Assembly: GCA_030704615.1 (NCBI GenBank)
Contig: CM060731.1
Coordinates: 84,364,756 to 84,428,755, forward strand
DNA length: 64,000 nucleotides
Source: Takakia lepidozioides
Taxonomy: Eukaryota; Streptophyta; Takakiopsida; Takakiales; Takakiaceae
Direction of reading: 5' to 3'
The translations under genes and the position numbers were made by a program. This document shows positions 36,673 through 46,527 of the stretch, piece after piece (positions within the stretch are counted from its first letter, which is position 1; the number at the start of each line of letters is the position of its first letter). The notes under the pieces were generated by a model. The model saw only the letters and a list, made by a program, of their open reading frames with translations. It did no database searches and had not been told where the DNA came from.

Positions 36673-37458
36673 ATGGTCCCAAATGCTCCCCCGCCCATCA
36701 AACCCCACACCCTATCTATTCCCACCGCTCCCCCTCCGGTATCCAGAGAGGATCTCCCCCTCAAATACCCCCCAGCCCACTACCACTACACGGATGGATC
36801 CCTCATTGCAGGCCCCCGTGCTGGTTATGGCATCTACCATGCCGCTACTGACCAAGGCATTGCCTTCCGCCTCCCTGGCCCGACCACCATCCTCAGTGCT
36901 GAGCTCATGGCCATACACGACGCCCTCACCCATCTCTCTTCATTCTCCCCACCTCACTACATTTTCACAGACAGTCTCACTTCACTCTACCTTATCCGTA
37001 ACCACCTCTCTCGACCCTCCTCCCACCAACACCACTCCGACCGAAACCTCATCTCTGCTATTGCTCATCTTGCCATATCCATAAACCAACCCATCCACTT
37101 CATCAAAGTCCGTTCACATACTGGCATCGCTGGTAACGAAATGGCTGACCTCTTCGCCCAACGAGGGGCCACATGCCCTGAGGTGAACCCCCCGTCAGAC
37201 CCTATTCACGTTGCCCATACTCACCCCTTCTGGCTCATCCACCCCGTCCTTGGCCTCATGGAGCCCCGTCCTATTCGCAATTTGACCACTACCCTTACAC
37301 GTGAAGCCCACAAACAAGCCTCGAACTCAGCCAGCCACACTAAATCACACGTCCAAAAATGGACACAATCTGAGGTTCTACACCAAAAATTATCTAATCA
37401 TTTCTGGCATACTAATCTTGCCACGGATGCCCAAATAAGGCAGATCCTTAAATTTTGA
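36673..37458 (+). CDS. LINE RNase H domain
   Basis: A 261-codon frame with all four RNase H active-site positions: Asp in YHYTDGSLIAG, Glu in SAELMAIHDAL, Asp in IFTDSLTSLYL, and the His/Asp block RSHTGIAGNEMADLF. It degrades the RNA strand of the RNA-DNA hybrid. The frame ends at a TGA (37456-37458) inside a motif that in related LINEs continues with Arg-Tyr-Gly-Gln-Tyr. Here it reads ILKF, stop, YAQYMANQRK, so the stop is probably a CGA-to-TGA change. Confidence 0.85.
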   Translation: MVPNAPPPIKPHTLSIPTAPPPVSREDLPLKYPPAHYHYTDGSLIAGPRAGYGIYHAATDQGIAFRLPGPTTILSAELMAIHDALTHLSSFSPPHYIFTDSLTSLYLIRNHLSRPSSHQHHSDRNLISAIAHLAISINQPIHFIKVRSHTGIAGNEMADLFAQRGATCPEVNPPSDPIHVAHTHPFWLIHPVLGLMEPRPIRNLTTTLTREAHKQASNSASHTKSHVQKWTQSEVLHQKLSNHFWHTNLATDAQIRQILKF

Positions 37459-37470
37459 TATGCCCAATAC

Positions 37471-38193
37471 ATGGCCAACCAGCGCAAACACATTTTTTGG
37501 CCGCGTCTCTACCCCTCCCCAAACTGCCCACTTTGTGCTAACACCCACCAAACCCGTGACACCTGGCCTCATCTACTTAGTCAATGCACGCATCCAGTCA
37601 TCCATGGCCTTCGTGTTACCCGTCATAATCATGTTGTTTGGCATATCCATAAACTGCTCCTCAATAGACCTGAAACACGCTGGTTTTCTCTCATCAATGC
37701 TAGGACCTATCAGGGCCGGCCCCCGGACCATATTGTACCCCCCTGGCTCCTACCATGTTCGTGCAAGACCTGCTCGCATTGCTCATGTCCCGCTAGACTA
37801 TGCCTTGACATACGCATTGTACAAGGGCTGCCCATAAACGCCCCACCACCTGACACTCCATTCCCTGAACTTATCATACACTTCATCGAATTTACATACT
37901 GTAATGACCGCTACCCTGGCCCCTCCATATTAGAAAAACGCCAAAAATACGCACCGCTCATCTCAGCCATCCACCGCCGGGGTTGGGCCACCGGCCCCCT
38001 CACAATCATCTCCACAGGCACTAGAGGTGGCATCCACACCGCTAGTATTTCTGCCCTCCACAACAACTTCAAAATCCCCTTCTCCCCTATACACAAATGT
38101 TTTAAAGCTATCCACCTGACTGCGATTCGTTCCCTCACTGCTATTATCACTAACAAAAGACAGCTCGAATCACATACTTCTCCAGCCTCTTGA
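37471..38193 (+). CDS. LINE ORF2 C-terminal zinc-binding region
   Basis: In frame with the RNase H ORF after one TGA. It carries CPLCANTHQTRDTWPHLLSQC, a Cys-x2-Cys...His...Cys knuckle, and RHNHVVWHIHKLL, both usual at the C-terminus of these LINE proteins. A Cys-rich PWLLPCSCKTCSHCSCPARL segment and the conserved FIEFTYCNDRYPG follow. It ends with TGA at 38191-38193, which I take as the true ORF2 end because the GC-rich 3' tail starts there. Confidence 0.75.
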   Translation: MANQRKHIFWPRLYPSPNCPLCANTHQTRDTWPHLLSQCTHPVIHGLRVTRHNHVVWHIHKLLLNRPETRWFSLINARTYQGRPPDHIVPPWLLPCSCKTCSHCSCPARLCLDIRIVQGLPINAPPPDTPFPELIIHFIEFTYCNDRYPGPSILEKRQKYAPLISAIHRRGWATGPLTIISTGTRGGIHTASISALHNNFKIPFSPIHKCFKAIHLTAIRSLTAIITNKRQLESHTSPAS

Positions 38194-38630
38194 TTCCACA
38201 TGTACCCCAGGGGTACCCCATGGGGTTCCCTTCAAAACTCACCCACCCCTGGACCGTGGGGTGCCCTCCGGGCACCCACTATCATTTATAGGGCCCACCC
38301 CCGAAAGGGGGCAGTAGCCGCAAGGCGAAGTGGCTCTTAGTTACGCCGGCCTCGGCCGGAGTCATCTCTCTCTGGAAGATACAAGATAGCCGTAGCTTGA
38401 AGAGAGGAGGAGAACTACAAAAAACTTAGAGAGTGTGGCGGGGTAGAGCGATAGTGGTCAAGAGGAGACTTCCGTCACCTGGTAGTTGGGTGGTGCGATC
38501 GTAGCTGCTGCTTATGCATATCCGTCCTTGTTGTTCACTGTGTTCATGTCTGTGGCAGGAGGGCTCGCAATGTGGAGAGCGGGCCCCGTTGGTGGCAGAA
38601 CTTGTTTCGCGGCCATCGGGGCAGTCAGAG

Positions 38631-39195
38631 TCAGGGCTGGGCTCGTGACACCCAAGCGGGGGGGGGGGGGGTTGCATGCAGGAACTCCACCAAGGCCAAT
38701 GGCCTATAACCGCATGTTGCCACATTTGGAACATTGCTTGTGTCGCCCAGCCCAGAGGGGTGAAAGGTCATGCCGGCGGGTGGAGGGAGCCTATCGAGAA
38801 CCATATTAGCGTGGTTGTAGAAGTTCACAAGATTAGCTCCGAGATTTTTGGTGATGGAGTCCCATAGTGAAACCAAGTAGGCGTGGTGTTCGTCGTGTTG
38901 GGTCACCATGGTGGAGGCAACTCGGGTTTCTAGAGATGCCAAGTCCCCACGTATATCGGTCTTGATTGAAATGGCGTGTTGGGCTAATTTTTTGTCGATT
39001 TCTAACATGAGGATGTCGTGACCATGGCTAGGGCTTGCTTCTGCTTTGATGTTGATTGAATTCATGATGTCCGCAAGCCACTGGTTAATGTTAGCAACGC
39101 GCAGCCGATCGAGAATCTCTTTGGCAGGTGGAATCGAACCGTTCAGACTGTGCGTATGTGGCTCAAACTTGATATGTCGGTCTAGAACTCGAGGG
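38631..39195 (-). pseudogene. LINE ORF1, second copy, C-terminal part
   Basis: It reads RVLDRHIKFEPHTHSLNGSI, LDRLRVANINQWLADIMNS and MVTQHDEHHAYLVSLWDSIT, parallel to the ORF1 at 31.9-32.7 kb. It continues the N-terminal part found at 40.39-41.62 kb; the two are split by a 1.2-kb insertion. It ends tail to tail with the plus-strand LINE. Confidence 0.65.
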
Positions 39196-40385
39196 ATGCT
39201 AGATCGCAAGCGGTGAGCCTATGCTCACGTGAGCGGTGTTGCCCCATGATTTTGCAAAAAGGTACTGTATGCAATTCTGCGGATGGCACCCATAACCGCG
39301 GGCAAGATGTCCCTGTAGGCATGCCAGTGACAAGGTTATATGAAGAGCACATTTGCAAGGGATCCAACCGATTGCTGCGATATTGACAGTGGGCACAATG
39401 AAGATTAGTAATTAAGGGGAAGGTGGTATAATGGATGGGTAATTAGGGTTTCTTTAGGGTTTCTTTAATGTTTTTAGGGTTTTTTTCCCCGCAGATGCCA
39501 CTGAATTTTTGTCTTGTTGTTCCGGGTTTTTAGGGTTTTTAGGGTTTTCTTAGGGGGTTTTTAGGGGGGGGTTATTTTCCCCGCAGGTGCCACTGAAAGT
39601 GGTATGCGTTGCCGCACACCACTTTCAGGGGATTTTTTTGGGGGTTTTTAGGGTTTTTAGGGTTTTTTTTGGTGTGTGGTGCCACTAAAAAAGGTGTGCG
39701 GTGCCGCACACCCCTTTTCAGGATTTTTATTTTTATTTTTTGGGGGTTTTTTAAGGGTTTTAAGGGTTTTCTTAGGGTTTTGTTTTAGTGTGCGGTGCCA
39801 CTGAAAGAGGTGTGCGGTGCCGCACACCCCTTTTCAGGGGTTTTTTTTTTTCCTTTTTTGGGGTTTTTTTAAGGTTTTTTTAGGGTTTTTTTTTTCCCCC
39901 GCAGTTGCCAGTGAAAGTGGTGTGTAGCACCACGCACCACTTTCAGGGGTTTTTTTTAGGGTTTTTTTGGGGGTGTTTTTGCTCACAAATGCCATTAAAA
40001 GTGGTGTGCAGTGCCGCACACCACTTTCAGGGGATTTTTTTTTGTTTTTGTTTGGCAATTGCCGCTCAAAATGGTGTCGTCTTGTTTGCAATATTCAGCA
40101 TAGGTCAGCAGTTGACAGTCCTACCTATTCATTGAAGCCATGTGCTCTTCTTTCATAATGGGGTCTAATTTCATCATACTTTACATGCCTATTCCCATGG
40201 TTATAGGTCCAGCGGGAATAGGTACTCTTTCTTCGACCGCCCGTCCTGTGGCATTTGCTGACATGGCCTTCGCTCGCGCTAACATGGCACCCGCTCACGC
40301 TAACGTGGCATGAGCGTGGGCTCACGCCACGTCAGCCCCGCGTGAGTGTGCGCTCACCGCTCACGCCGTGGCGTCGCTCCTCGTA
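39190..40385. mobile_element. Insertion splitting a LINE ORF1 (about 1.2 kb)
   Basis: The flanking ORF1 reads ...SVYTQWCNKPHI to the right and RVLDRHIKFEPHT... to the left. The intact paralog at 32.4 kb joins these directly, so everything between is inserted. Both ends carry clusters of GGTGAGC / GCTCACG motifs (39210-39235 and 40265-40370). The interior holds five palindromes of type C separated by T/G-rich telomere-like sequence. No target duplication could be fixed; only CTCG is shared at the edges. No coding capacity is seen. Confidence 0.6.
39585..40040. repeat. Type C palindrome array in telomere-like DNA
   Basis: Five palindromes built on arm CTGAAAGTGGTGTGCGG and its complement (about 34-36 bp) at roughly 39590, 39688, 39800, 39910 and 39997. 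They share the TGCGG(Y)(R)CCGCA core with type A but have different flanks. Each is followed by CAGGGG and about 60-80 bp of TTTTAGGG-rich sequence resembling the plant telomere repeat TTTAGGG. Confidence 0.85.
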
Positions 40386-41620
40386 TGTGGGGCTTATTGC
40401 ACCATTGAGTATAGACGCTTGGGTTTTTGCATGTAAGAAGGGTCATACTAGAGTGTCTGCTCTTCTCTGTTGGTGCGATTTTACTGAAGTGGACTTGTAC
40501 CAGGTTGTCTTTGCCAAGGATGGCACGGAGTGCTGCTTTTGTGTCGGTTTGTGAGTGCAAGGGGTTGAGACCCTTCACAACCAGAGTGAGTGCGTCGCGC
40601 TCCGCGATAATTTCCTGCGGGGTGGCAAATAGGCCAGTCATGCTAGCTCGGTAGGTACAAAGTTGTGGTCGTATCAGTGTGTGCTCAATGCGGATTCCCT
40701 GCACAAGCATCCGTTGTTTAGTATCCTCGGAAGCCAAGTAGATGAAACAAAATTTAGAATCAGGGCTAGTTTTATGAACATGTAAAATTTCGAATTCGTC
40801 TCCATGCAGGTATGTTTCCATGATCACGTGCATCGATAATTTGTAATCAACTGTGCCTTGCAGAGAATCGCTGGCCATGTATAGGGAGAGGTAGTCGGAG
40901 GAGGCCAGTAGATCGTACGCCTTCTCCACTTTCCCTTGAAGGGGAATCTCCGATGCCATCTCCTTCATGAACGCGCGATTGCCTTTCAAGAGCGCTATGC
41001 CATCAGTCTCTCGGTGAAGGAGCTCAATTTTGAGAAGCCCATACCACATTTTGCTTCCATGCTTAGTGTACGCTATGATTGGTGAATACAGGATGCTCCC
41101 CAAGGGGATCTTCATTTCTTCAAATCTCTTCTTGGCACAGTAGAGCGCCTGCTCCTTGGCATATCTGTGTCGTAGTTGAACGTTATCATGATGTGGCGGA
41201 TAGACCAGAGCCTGGGTCTACCTTAGTGCCTTTTGGTAATTGGGTAAGCGGGAGAAACTGCCCCTCATGCCCGTCTAATCGCGTAGCGGGGAAGTAAAGT
41301 TGTGGAACATGGGGGAAGGCCTTGAGACAATGACGTAATTCATGGATTTCAGAGGCCCGAAGGCCCAACATCTGTAACTCTGCCGTCGAGCGTGTTTCGG
41401 TGATGAATGGGAGTTTTGTGTCATAAGCGTGTTTATCTAGAGTGAGGTAACCCATCCAGAGATGTGGTGTGGCAGGTGAGCTGGAGGTGTCCATGTGCCG
41501 TGCCGGACTTGGTGCATCCAGGCCCCTTGATTTTTTGGGATCAGAGTGGGAGCTGCCGGTATCACTGTTGAACACATTGGATGCACGTTTGATACCTGGA
41601 TTGGTAAATGCGGTGCCGCA
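40386..41620 (-). pseudogene. LINE ORF1, second copy, N-terminal part
   Basis: From about 41.62 kb downward the minus strand reads SHSDPKKSRGLDAPSPARHM, then HLWMGYLTLDKHAYDTKLPF. A second frame (41115-40386) carries KIPLGSILYSPIIAYTKHGS, DYKLSMHVIMETYLHGDEF and LTCKNPSVYTQWCNKPHI. It aligns with the ORF1 at 32.4-32.6 kb where the two overlap and extends further to the N-terminus. A frame break near 41.15 kb and the insertion at its C-terminal side disable it. Confidence 0.6.
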
Positions 41621-42130
41621 TTTCCATCCAAAGGGGGTGAAAAATAAAAAATTCTGAGTTTTTTTTTTTTTTTTTTTTTTTTTTCTCTCTCTAGTCATCC
41701 CACTAGATGGAAATGCGGCGCCGCATTTCCAACAACAGAGGGAGGGGGGGGGGGGGGGAAAACGACCCTAGCCTTTTTTTTTTTTTTTTCCCTTGTCATC
41801 GCCGCTGGATTGAAATGCGGCATCGCATTTCCGTCCATAGGGGGTGGGGAAAAAAGAGTTTTTTCTTTTTCTTTTTTCTTTTTCTTTTTCCCTCTAGTCA
41901 TCCCCGCCGGATGAAAATGCGGTGCCGCATTTCCAACAACAGGGGGTAGAGGGGGGAAAAAAAATAACCCTAACCTTTCTTTTTTTCTTGTCATTGCTGC
42001 TGGATTGAAATATGGCGCCGCATTTCCTTCCATAGGGGGTGGGAAAAATAAATAAATAAATAACTTTTTCTTTTTTTCTTTTTTTTCCCTCTAGTCATCC
42101 CCGCTGGATGGAATGCGGCGCCGCATTTCC
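41600..42130. repeat. Type A palindrome array, about 100-bp period
   Basis: Six type A palindromes (near 41609, 41709, 41815, 41913, 42010 and 42109) are separated by homopolymer-rich DNA: G/A runs, then long T runs and CTCTAGTCATCCCCGC-type sequence. Two flank types alternate (AACAACAG and GTCCATAG), giving a unit near 200 bp. The array ends exactly where copy B of the ParB-methyltransferase gene begins. Confidence 0.88.
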
Positions 42131-43794
42131 AACAAGAAAACTATACTTCGGACCGAGACCAATGCCAAAGAGGAAGCAGCTTCGCCTTCAAGATGAGATG
42201 GTCATCACCGCGCAGCAGGCGACGCAGCCTCCAATGAGAGCTCGGTGCTTTGGGGATGCGGTTCCCTGATCGAGCACCGAAACCTTCTTTGCGTTGTGTT
42301 TTTTTGTTGCTTCGTACCTGTTGCTAGGATACTTGAATGCATGGAAATGTTTGGATGTATGATTCCAAAGGTGGAGGTGGTGGAGGGATCACAGGGCTCT
42401 GAAGACCCGCAGGACGAAACGGAGGAAGCTACTGTAGCACGCACACACCCCCGACCTTCGAGCACGGGTCCTCTTGTCAGGCCTAACCTTGTGCGCTTCA
42501 AGGACGTGCTTTGGAAAAGTAAAGGTTTCAAGTCGAAAGCAGCAGAGAAAGAGGCACGTTTGACGATGAAGATGTCGGAGAGTCGCCAACAGGGGGTCGT
42601 TCTCCAGCAAATTAAAGAGCAGGAAGCATCAGGCGATCATTGAGGAATATACTACCCCACCGGATCAGTCCCCTTTCCCTACGAAGAGCAAGAAGCAGAA
42701 GGGGGTGGTGGAGAATCGGACGAGAACGGAGGAGTTCCCTTCCCCTGCAAAGAGTAAGAAGCAGAAAGGGGCGAAAGCAAGGGCAGACAGTCTCCAGCAA
42801 AACCCCTTCCACGAGTTGAAACTCAGTTCCTGCAAGAGTTTCAGAAGGAAACCGGCTGGGGCAACGAGCTGCAGAAGCGAAGGTAGCTGCTCCGACGACG
42901 ATCCCTCGTCCTGGTCGATCTTTCAGCGGATGAAGGTGTTGCTTCTCAACATGGGGAGCTCGACTTCTCCTACCTAGAACAGGACTTTCGTGACAACAGG
43001 GGAGGTATGGACGACTACATTCTCCCACATGATCTGCCCGGCTACATTCCCAAGAATACAGGCACTGATCTGGGTGGTCCATCTGAACAGCCCCTTCCCC
43101 CACCCCAAAAAATGTCACCGGAGGATTTCCAGAGTGCAGCGGATCAAATGTTGGAGGAAACTCACAGCAGCATTGGCAGAGTTCTTAGGACCAGGGTCTT
43201 CCCTTACATACTGCAAATTCCACTATGTCGAATGGTCTCCCTCCTGATAGTGAGGCCTGCTCTCGCAGGGGATGTGGATAAGATGAAGTTCGCATTCCGA
43301 GAAGGCTATCGGTTGGGTCCGCCTTCTATGTTTTTATTGAGAAAGAGGAAGGTGAATCGCGTGGCCCGACAGCGGAAGAGTTAGCAACCTAGGGTCCCCA
43401 CTGGCACACTCGCAGCACGGAATTCAAAAAAATGCTGAAGGATGATCCAGTGTTCGGTGGCCAGCCAAAATCCCCTCTACCCCCTCTTATTATGAAAGCT
43501 GTGAAAACTGGCTCAGCAAAGAAGACACTCTTCAACCTCCCGGGGGGGCACCCGTGTGAGCCAGTGGAAATGAAGGGCAGGCCAAAGTTGGAGCCAAAAA
43601 CAGTGATTCAGTGTGCGAATGAGAGTTTTTTTAAGGCATTGGATGGCCGGTCGGCTGCCAAGTTGGCACACATCAAGCAAATGGAGGGCCTAAAAGGCAA
43701 AGCTCTAAGGAAGGCGACTGCAGAAGAGTCTGCAGACACTCCAGGATTTGTAGCCATGATGGACTTCTTTGCAATGACAAGTGAAGGGAAGAAT
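42131..43794 (+). pseudogene. ParB-like / DNA N-methyltransferase, copy B (partial)
   Basis: A plus-strand copy starting just after the type A array. It has the basic N-terminus (42.13-42.24 kb), the Pro/Lys linker with RPNLVRFKDVLW, and then the ParB-like region: KMSPEDFQSAADQMLEETH, SSIGRVL, LQIPLCRMVSLLIVRPALAG, DVDKMKFAFREGYRLG. At about 43.44 kb it jumps from MLKDDPVFGG directly to GSAKKTLFNLPGG. That skips the DGNHR motif, the helical exons and the linker present in copies A and C. It continues ALDGRSAAKLAHIKQMEGLK and is cut at 43794 by a transposon end. Stops and frameshifts occur. Confidence 0.68.
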
Positions 43795-43975
43795 GGGGGC
43801 TGCTATTTCATGAGCCATGAGCCATGAGCAGACTCGTAACTGCCGAAAAAATCATGAGCAAGAATTTTTTTCACAAATGATTGTCCATGGGAATGAGGTA
43901 TAGGGATCCACGGTCATAGGGGGACAAGGACCTCCCAATGAAGGAGGTTGGGCAATGTTTTTTAAATTCCATATT
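43795..43975. mobile_element. Left-end fragment of a GCATGAGC-type element
   Basis: It begins GGGGGCTGCTATTTCATGAG and is about 80 percent identical by eye to 62386-62566 over 180 bp. Its first 20 bases match the left end of element II at 46335. It replaces the methyltransferase coding sequence of copy B immediately before the motif IV exon and is followed by copy C on the other strand. Confidence 0.7.
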
Positions 43976-43994
43976 GAAACTCCAAAGTTTAACG

Positions 43995-46240
43995 GCACAT
44001 CATCCAGTCCTTCCACAGGCTCTCCATCCGGAATATCCAAGATGTTCATATCACAAGACCAGTCAGTCTGTTTTCCACCCCTCATGCAATCCTTCCCTGC
44101 ACTTGTCTCTTCAAAGAACTGCACCATCTTTACAAATCCTGGGGTGTCGTTAGGCTCTTCTGCAGCCGCCTTTTTTAAAGCTTTGTCTTTTAGCCCCTCC
44201 ATTTGCTTGATATGTGCCAACTAGGCGGCCCGGCCATCCAATGCCACCAAAAAACTCTCATTGGCACACTCTACTCTGGCAACACTTTCGGCCTCCTCAT
44301 TTCCACTGGCTTGAACGGGTGCCCCCCCGGGGGGTTGAATAGTGCCTTCTTTGCTGAGCCAGTTCTCGTGTCTTTGGCCACAACACTGGCCGCAGGGGAT
44401 TTCTGCTGGGTTTCTCGGGGTGAGCTGGTTGCAAAGTCCCCATCTTCGCCCTCGTCTTCAGCCTCTTCCTGCTCCTTCTGTTTCTGCTTCTTCGTCTTCT
44501 TTGGAGTCACAACTGCTACTCCTTGTTAGTGGGTCCTCTTCTTCGACCCCTTCTGTTTGTCCTGCAAGGCGGCATCCATCGTCTTCTGTGCCATCTCAGC
44601 TGCCTTTCTGGATTATTCGGGAGCAGCAGCCTCCTTTTCCTTTTCCGGCCCACCAGGACACGTTTTTCCCTTCTCTTCTCCTCCGCGGCATGCCAGTGTT
44701 TCTGAATCTCTGGTGTGTAGACACAGCTTCTGCTCGGAGTGCTCCAAGAACGGGGGCTCCCGCTCCAGGGCCCCGGTCTTAACTAGGACGTATTTCATAT
44801 ACCTGCAACACACACCACATGCGTCAGTATAGTTCTTGAACAATGTCTTCGTAGAGTGTAATCCGCAACAAAAGTGCGAATGCGGTGCCACATTTCCCAC
44901 GCACACCTCATATCCCAAGTTTTGCCTAAAATGTTGGCAGTGGTTACCTGTAAACAATTCGCATGGCTGCTTTCCCCGCCCCCTCTTGATGTGTGTACTC
45001 TACGCTCTTTCTTGCTGTCTGCAGCTCCCTGGAGAAGAGGGAGTCCTTGTACGCACATCTGAAACGTTTCACATACTCTTCCAATGTCTGTGTTCCATCC
45101 CACTTTACTTACAAGGTAAACGAATTTGTATGGAGGCCCACTTGCTCCTTCGCATTCGACATTACCTGCGTTTACGTTGATCCATTGTCACTGACCCATT
45201 CATAGAATTCATGCCAGCAATGGAAATGAGGGGGAGTACCTTGAATTACCTGGAACCACCAAGTCATGCGGTTGAGCCACACATCCACGGCAGGGTCAGA
45301 AATTTTGAGTGGAAAAGACCACATGGTCCTTATACTCTCCGATGTATTCCAGATTGACAGCCACATTGTCTGCCATTTCCGATCCAATGTCTAGAAAACA
45401 GGAAGTACAGTCCCTATTGCAAAAAAGGAAATGCAGTCCAGTGCAACCTCACCTTCTCTTTCGCACCCACACATGTCGTTGAGACGTGATGCAATTTCTC
45501 CAACTGCATGGTTGGGTTTATGGCCCGCGAATAATGTTTTGCAATCTCCGGGATGAAGTCCTTTCCAAGAGCCGGATCTGCAATGGCCACCAGCTTCACA
45601 AGCTTTGACTTGTACTTGATTCTGGACTTCACCCCGACTTCCTTCCAGTGGTCCGTCAATGCCTGCAATGTTTTGGGTTGCCCCTCACTTTCCATGAAGA
45701 AGCGTTTGGCATGGGCCAAATCCAGCTTGATGTTTGACTGCAAAGAACAAGATGCACAAACATTACACTTGTACAACATATGTGTCATATGGGTATGCAC
45801 GTATGCATTTTCAGTGACCCTGCAAGGCCCACTTTCCAATTCAGTCCACTGATGGGCGGAAACAAAATTGATTGAAAATGGAACGCGGCACCGCATTTCG
45901 GGATTCAATGGGATGGGAATGAGAATCTTACAAGTTCAGGTCTGCCATAGCATTTTTCAGCAGGGAGGAGTCTGCCGCCTTGACCTTCAGGATGACACAC
46001 TCCACCATCTAATGCCAACAATTGCTTGGCATGGTTCTGCTTGATGTACTCCCACCATGCAAGAAGACGGTGATTCCCGTCCCAGACATAAAACATTTTG
46101 CCCAACACATGCCCGAAGTCTGGATCACCCTTCAGCATTCCCTCGAATTCTTCGTTGCGAGTGTGCCAGTGGGGATCCCATGATGACAATTCTTCCGCTA
46201 TGGGCCCACGCAATTCACCTTCCTCATTCTCGATGGAAAC
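43995..46240 (-). pseudogene. ParB-like / DNA N-methyltransferase, copy C (internal piece)
   Basis: The minus strand carries, in order: YVSIENEEGELRG; the ParB motif FYVWDGNHRLLAWWEYI (about 46.07 kb); RVTENAYVHTHMTHMLYKC; LDLAHAKRFFMESEGQPKTL; SKLVKLVAIADPALGKDF; YMKYVLVKTGALEREPPF; the Lys/Glu linker; HIKQMEGLKDKALKKAAAEE; and motif IV CDMNILDIPDGEPVEGLDD near 44.03 kb. Both ends are cut: the N-terminus at about 46.24 kb, next to plus-strand copy D, and the C-terminus at about 43.99 kb. It supplies the stretch that is missing between copies B and D, but inverted. Confidence 0.68.
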
Positions 46241-46245
46241 GTAGC

Positions 46246-46334
46246 AGGCGGGAGGTACTCCGAGGACTTTTGGAAAAAAAGATTTGGGCTAGCCCGCATG
46301 GTGTTGGATGACACAGGGTGTGTGGTTGTCCTTG
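46246..46334 (+). pseudogene. ParB-methyltransferase copy D, part 1 (before element II)
   Basis: It reads RYSEDFWKK, then FGLARMVLDDTGCVVVL, the segment just after motif IV in copy A. It is cut by element II after the TGTCCTTG at 46327-46334 and continues at 60600. Confidence 0.8.
46327..46334. repeat. Target-site duplication, left (TGTCCTTG)
   Basis: Eight bases, TGTCCTTG, precede element II and are repeated at 60600-60607. Removing the element and one copy restores a continuous coding frame of copy D across GCVVVL and ASRGKN. Confidence 0.85.
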
Positions 46335-46400
46335 GGGGGTTGCTATTTCATGAGCGGCATGAGCATGAGCGGAAAAAAAAAAAGGCATGAGCGGGCCATT
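46335..46400. repeat. Left terminal repeat of element II
   Basis: It starts GGGGGTTGCTATTTCATGAG, then GCGGCATGAGCATGAGCGG, an A run and GGCATGAGCGGGCC. It is the inverted counterpart of 60535-60599. Confidence 0.8.
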
Positions 46401-46527
46401 GTGTGTCCACGGAAATAGGGTTAGGAGGCACGGAAATAGGGTCATGTGGACTCGTCATAGCAATGAAATGCAACATTTTATTGCAAATTTGGTGGCAAGC
46501 CACGTCTATACAAGTGTGTCCTAACTG

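Larger units (their letters stand above)
32700..38250 (+). mobile_element. LINE with RT, chromodomain, PCIF1-like, RNase H and zinc-finger regions
   Basis: A 5'-truncated non-LTR retrotransposon in plus orientation. Its palm N-terminus (YKSPGPDLIPNAILQAL, LLYKKGDPTNLGNYRPIALA) is at 32.70-32.96 kb. A foreign LINE fragment at 32.96-33.63 kb interrupts it. Reverse transcriptase resumes at 33.62 kb and is followed by a chromodomain, a PCIF1-like region, RNase H and a CCHC-type zinc motif. The 3' end after the stop at 38191 is GC-rich with short hairpins up to about 38250. Lesions are TAA at 34940, a frame change near 35.7 kb, TAA near 36503 and TGA at 37456. Few lesions imply recent activity. 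Confidence 0.75.

Noticed and set aside
39430-40000. Interstitial telomere
   Set aside because: TTTTAGGG-like units are too irregular and T-rich, and they are interrupted by palindromes. Telomere-like low complexity is a safer description.
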